From Microbacterium sp. SSM24 (GTDB lineage: Bacteria > Actinomycetota > Actinomycetes > Actinomycetales > Microbacteriaceae): 64,000 nt of DNA. The DNA lies in contig NZ_JAPDNQ010000001.1 of NCBI RefSeq assembly GCF_025989145.1, forward strand, positions 1,736,001-1,800,000, read 5' to 3'. This document shows, one piece after another, positions 62,180 to 64,000 of this stretch. The notes below the pieces were generated by a model. That model had not been told where the DNA came from. It did not search any database and worked only from the letters and a program-made list of their open reading frames with translations. A program made the translations under genes and the position numbers. Numbering within the stretch: the stretch's first letter is position 1; each line of letters starts with the position of its first letter.

Positions 62180-62518
62180 CTAGAGCAGATCCGGAAAGTC
62201 GTAGTCCGAGGCCGGCCAGGGCTCCTCGGGCTGAGCGCTCGCGGGCCGGGAGATCGCGTCGATGCGCTCCTGCATCTCCTGCGTGGCGGCGCGATTGTCG
62301 GGCGCCACGACGTCGGAGTTGGTCGACTCGATCAAGAGCACGGTGTTGGCGTTCAAGAGGAACGACGCGTCGACGGTGTTGCCGTCGGAGCTGATCGACT
62401 TCAGCGTCACCGAATCCGCCCCGTGGGTGTCCGCGATCAGACGCGCATACTCCAGCAGCGCTTCCGCAGCGGCGTCACCCATCAGGAGGGACTTGTCTGC
62501 GAAGGTGACATGTTTCAT
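62180..62518 (-). CDS. Small hypothetical protein, leaderless
   Basis: A 112-residue protein, convergent with the preceding gene (7 nt between stops). It is helical at first (MGDAAAEALLEYARLIADTH), then contains a three-stranded part (ADSVTLKSISSDGNTVDASF, LLNANTVLLIESTNSD) and an acidic tail EEPWPASDYDFPDLL. I recognise no family with certainty. On the minus strand a -10-like TACGGT (62525-62530) ends 6 nt before the ATG, so the mRNA is probably leaderless; that and the absence of a ribosome site decide the start against the longer frame. Confidence 0.7.
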   Translation of the reverse strand: MKHVTFADKSLLMGDAAAEALLEYARLIADTHGADSVTLKSISSDGNTVDASFLLNANTVLLIESTNSDVVAPDNRAATQEMQERIDAISRPASAQPEEPWPASDYDFPDLL

Positions 62519-62602
62519 GGGAGGACCGTACGTCCACCTCCGCCGAAACACCCACCCTCTTGACATTCGATGATCGGCGACGCGGGGCGCCGCGAGGGTG
62601 CG

Positions 62603-63544
62603 TCAGCGGACCCGGATCGCCGAAGGCTGAATCGACACGGTGAACGTTCGGGTGAGACCCAGCTCCTCGCCGTCGATCTCGAATGCCCTCGCCTCGGGGA
62701 GGGACACCTCGAGCGTCTTGGCGCGGCCGTGGCCGACCGCGTCAGTGCTCGTGAGGTCATCCTTGTCGGTGATCAGCCGCTTCAGACCGTTGTCCCAGAT
62801 CATCGTCTTCAGGGTTCCTGCCCATTGCGCCACGCCTTCCGCGCTGAGCACGAGGTAGTCCAGCTCGCCGTCCGAGGGATCCGCGTCGGGCAACAGGGTG
62901 AGACCTCCCTGGAGCGTGCCGCAGTTCGCGACGAGAAGGGTGTGGCCCTCCTCGTCCCGCGCCGGCTGACCGTCGCTCGTGATGCGGAAGGGAACGATCT
63001 CGCTCGCAGCGAGGGCGCGGCCGAGCGACTCGACGTACGCGAGCCAGCCCGCCTTGTCCTTCAGCGCATCATCCGTCTCGGCGATCATGTGCGCGTCGAT
63101 TCCGAAGCCGACCATGACGACGAAGCCGTGGCGCTCGAGCCCCCGATCGAGATCGACCTCGACCCAGCCGACGTCGATGGCCCGCGGATCGCCCTCGAGC
63201 GCCCGTGCGATGGCCGCAGGGATGTCGCCGAGCGGAACGTCGAGGTTCCGGGCGAGCAGATTGCCGGTGCCCAGCGGCACGATCGCGAGCTCGGCATCGG
63301 ACGGGTTGTCGGCGAGATGCTCGGCGACCGCGCGGACGGTGCCGTCTCCGCCCGCGACGATGATGAGGTCCGCGCCGGAGGCCAGCGCATCCTTCGCAGC
63401 GCCCTGACCGGGGTCGTCGGCGGTGGTCTCCCACCAGGTGACTTGCGGACCGCCGCCCTCACCCAGCGCGTCCGTCAGCCCGGACTGCAGACTCTCCCTG
63501 TCCGTCTTCGTCGGATTCCAGATGATTGCGATCTTCGACGTCAT
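62603..63544 (-). CDS. Diacylglycerol-kinase-type lipid kinase, second copy
   Basis: A 313-residue paralogue of the enzyme at 13268. Family blocks are KIAIIWNPTKTDRESLQSGL, LIIVAGGDGTVRAVAEHLAD (GGDGT), LAIVPLGTGNLLARNLDVPL, MVGFGIDAHMIAETDDAL, LLVANCGTLQGGLTLLPDAD and AFEIDGEELG. It lacks the long acidic N-terminus of the first copy. GAGGGAGA precedes the ATG at 63544; the longer frame is not supported. It is predicted to be cytosolic or membrane-associated and to phosphorylate a lipid alcohol, the exact lipid being unknown. Confidence 0.92.
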   Translation of the reverse strand: MTSKIAIIWNPTKTDRESLQSGLTDALGEGGGPQVTWWETTADDPGQGAAKDALASGADLIIVAGGDGTVRAVAEHLADNPSDAELAIVPLGTGNLLARNLDVPLGDIPAAIARALEGDPRAIDVGWVEVDLDRGLERHGFVVMVGFGIDAHMIAETDDALKDKAGWLAYVESLGRALAASEIVPFRITSDGQPARDEEGHTLLVANCGTLQGGLTLLPDADPSDGELDYLVLSAEGVAQWAGTLKTMIWDNGLKRLITDKDDLTSTDAVGHGRAKTLEVSLPEARAFEIDGEELGLTRTFTVSIQPSAIRVR

Positions 63545-63691
63545 CGATGTCTCCCTCGATCGGTACGGATCAAGGATGCGGGTCGACGAGGGTATGCGTC
63601 CTGCCCTTGACAGGAGACGGGATCCGTTGTGCATCGGATGCCGCGGACCGAAAGCGCGGGGTGGCGCTCCCGAGTGGGCTGCCCACGTCGA

Positions 63692-63717
63692 GCGGGCCCC
63701 ACCGAGGTGAGGCCCGC
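63692..63717. terminator. Possible hairpin after the right-edge gene
   Basis: GCGGGCC (63692-63698) and GGCCCGC (63711-63717) pair across 12 nt, just past the stop of the minus-strand gene at 63735. There is no T-run on that strand. Confidence 0.4.
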
Positions 63718-63734
63718 CCGAAGACACCGATACG

Positions 63735-64000
63735 TCAGCTCTCCGAGATGTTCTCTCGTGCGTGCTGGGCCTGGTCCTTGACCTCGCCCGCGGCGGAATG
63801 CGCCTGATCGGTCACCGCGGTCACGGATTCCTGGGCCGATTCCTTCACCGACGCGAACGCCGCCTGGGCGGGTTCCTTCAGGTGCTCGCCGACCTCTTTC
63901 GCCACGTCGGAGACCTGATCGACCAACGGCTGCGCGTGATCCTTCACGCTCTCGGCCAGGTCCTTCTCCTTCGTCGATGCGGGGATGAGCGAGGCGAGCA
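63735..64000 (-). CDS. Amphipathic helical protein, C-terminal part only
   Basis: The frame runs open to the window edge; the 5' end lies outside. About 88 residues are seen. The visible start is LASLIPASTKEKDLAESVKD, followed by 11-residue-like repeats such as HAQPLVDQVSDVAKEVGEHL, AQAAFASVKESAQESVTAVT and HSAAGEVKDQAQHARENISE. This pattern resembles LEA-like or CsbD/DUF3618-type stress proteins, or apolipophorin-like helices. The full protein probably has a membrane anchor upstream (DUF3618 proteins do), but that part is not in view. A link to stress tolerance is inferred. Confidence 0.7.
   Translation of the reverse strand, partial: LASLIPASTKEKDLAESVKDHAQPLVDQVSDVAKEVGEHLKEPAQAAFASVKESAQESVTAVTDQAHSAAGEVKDQAQHARENISES

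Overview
This window comes from a high-GC Gram-positive actinobacterium, most likely a Microbacterium or a close relative in the Microbacteriaceae. The basis is GC-rich coding sequence with GTG starts, many leaderless promoters (a TAnnnT box 6-7 nt before the start codon), tandem LytR-CpsA-Psr proteins, actinobacterial chaperone genes, and a small protein family (61819-62172) that I know mainly from Microbacteriaceae. There is no rRNA, CRISPR array or insertion sequence. Two serine tRNA genes are present.

1-13 kb is carbohydrate use: the end of a sugar-binding protein gene with a GH36 alpha-galactosidase, a photolyase and a lipoprotein on the other strand, then a LacI repressor followed by a GH13 alpha-glucosidase and a complete ABC importer (binding protein plus two permeases). 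Four copies of a long palindromic repeat are confined to 6.5-13.2 kb. Two of them bracket a DUF559-type nuclease-like gene. 13-19.6 kb is housekeeping: a diacylglycerol-kinase-like enzyme, serS, a HAD phosphatase, tRNA-Ser(UGA), two LCP ligases and tRNA-Ser(GCU).

19.6-38.5 kb looks like a genomic island inserted at tRNA-Ser(GCU). The 3' end of that tRNA and its terminator recur at 38518, inside a diverged direct repeat of about 240 bp. No integrase is visible. The left part holds ridA and a deletion scar joining a LysR fragment to an M20 peptidase fragment. The core is a tightly overlapping operon: dnaK, grpE, a CbpA-type dnaJ, cbpM, clpB, a zinc-ribbon thioredoxin, a UBP-type zinc finger protein and a cyclic-nucleotide-binding/thioredoxin-reductase-like fusion. 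A MEDS-LuxR regulator precedes it. I read this as a mobile accessory module coupling protein disaggregation with redox repair. An AraC regulator, an SGNH-like protein, an FMN reductase and several unknown proteins follow, among degenerate tRNA-end-like relics.

38.9-50.6 kb, mostly on the minus strand: a C11 protease with a sulfatase; a two-component system with a flavin redox cluster (ferric-reductase-like membrane protein, FMN-binding protein, ApbE); an aldo/keto reductase; and an XRE regulator. Another relic of the island repeat lies at 50.7 kb.

50.8-64 kb: a PPK2 polyphosphate kinase, a TetR repressor facing an MDR oxidoreductase across a triple operator, a second long sulfatase, an SQR-like flavoprotein, an RsbQ-like hydrolase overlapping a PAS-GAF-GGDEF protein, small Microbacteriaceae proteins, a second diacylglycerol-kinase-like enzyme and a truncated helical protein at the right edge.
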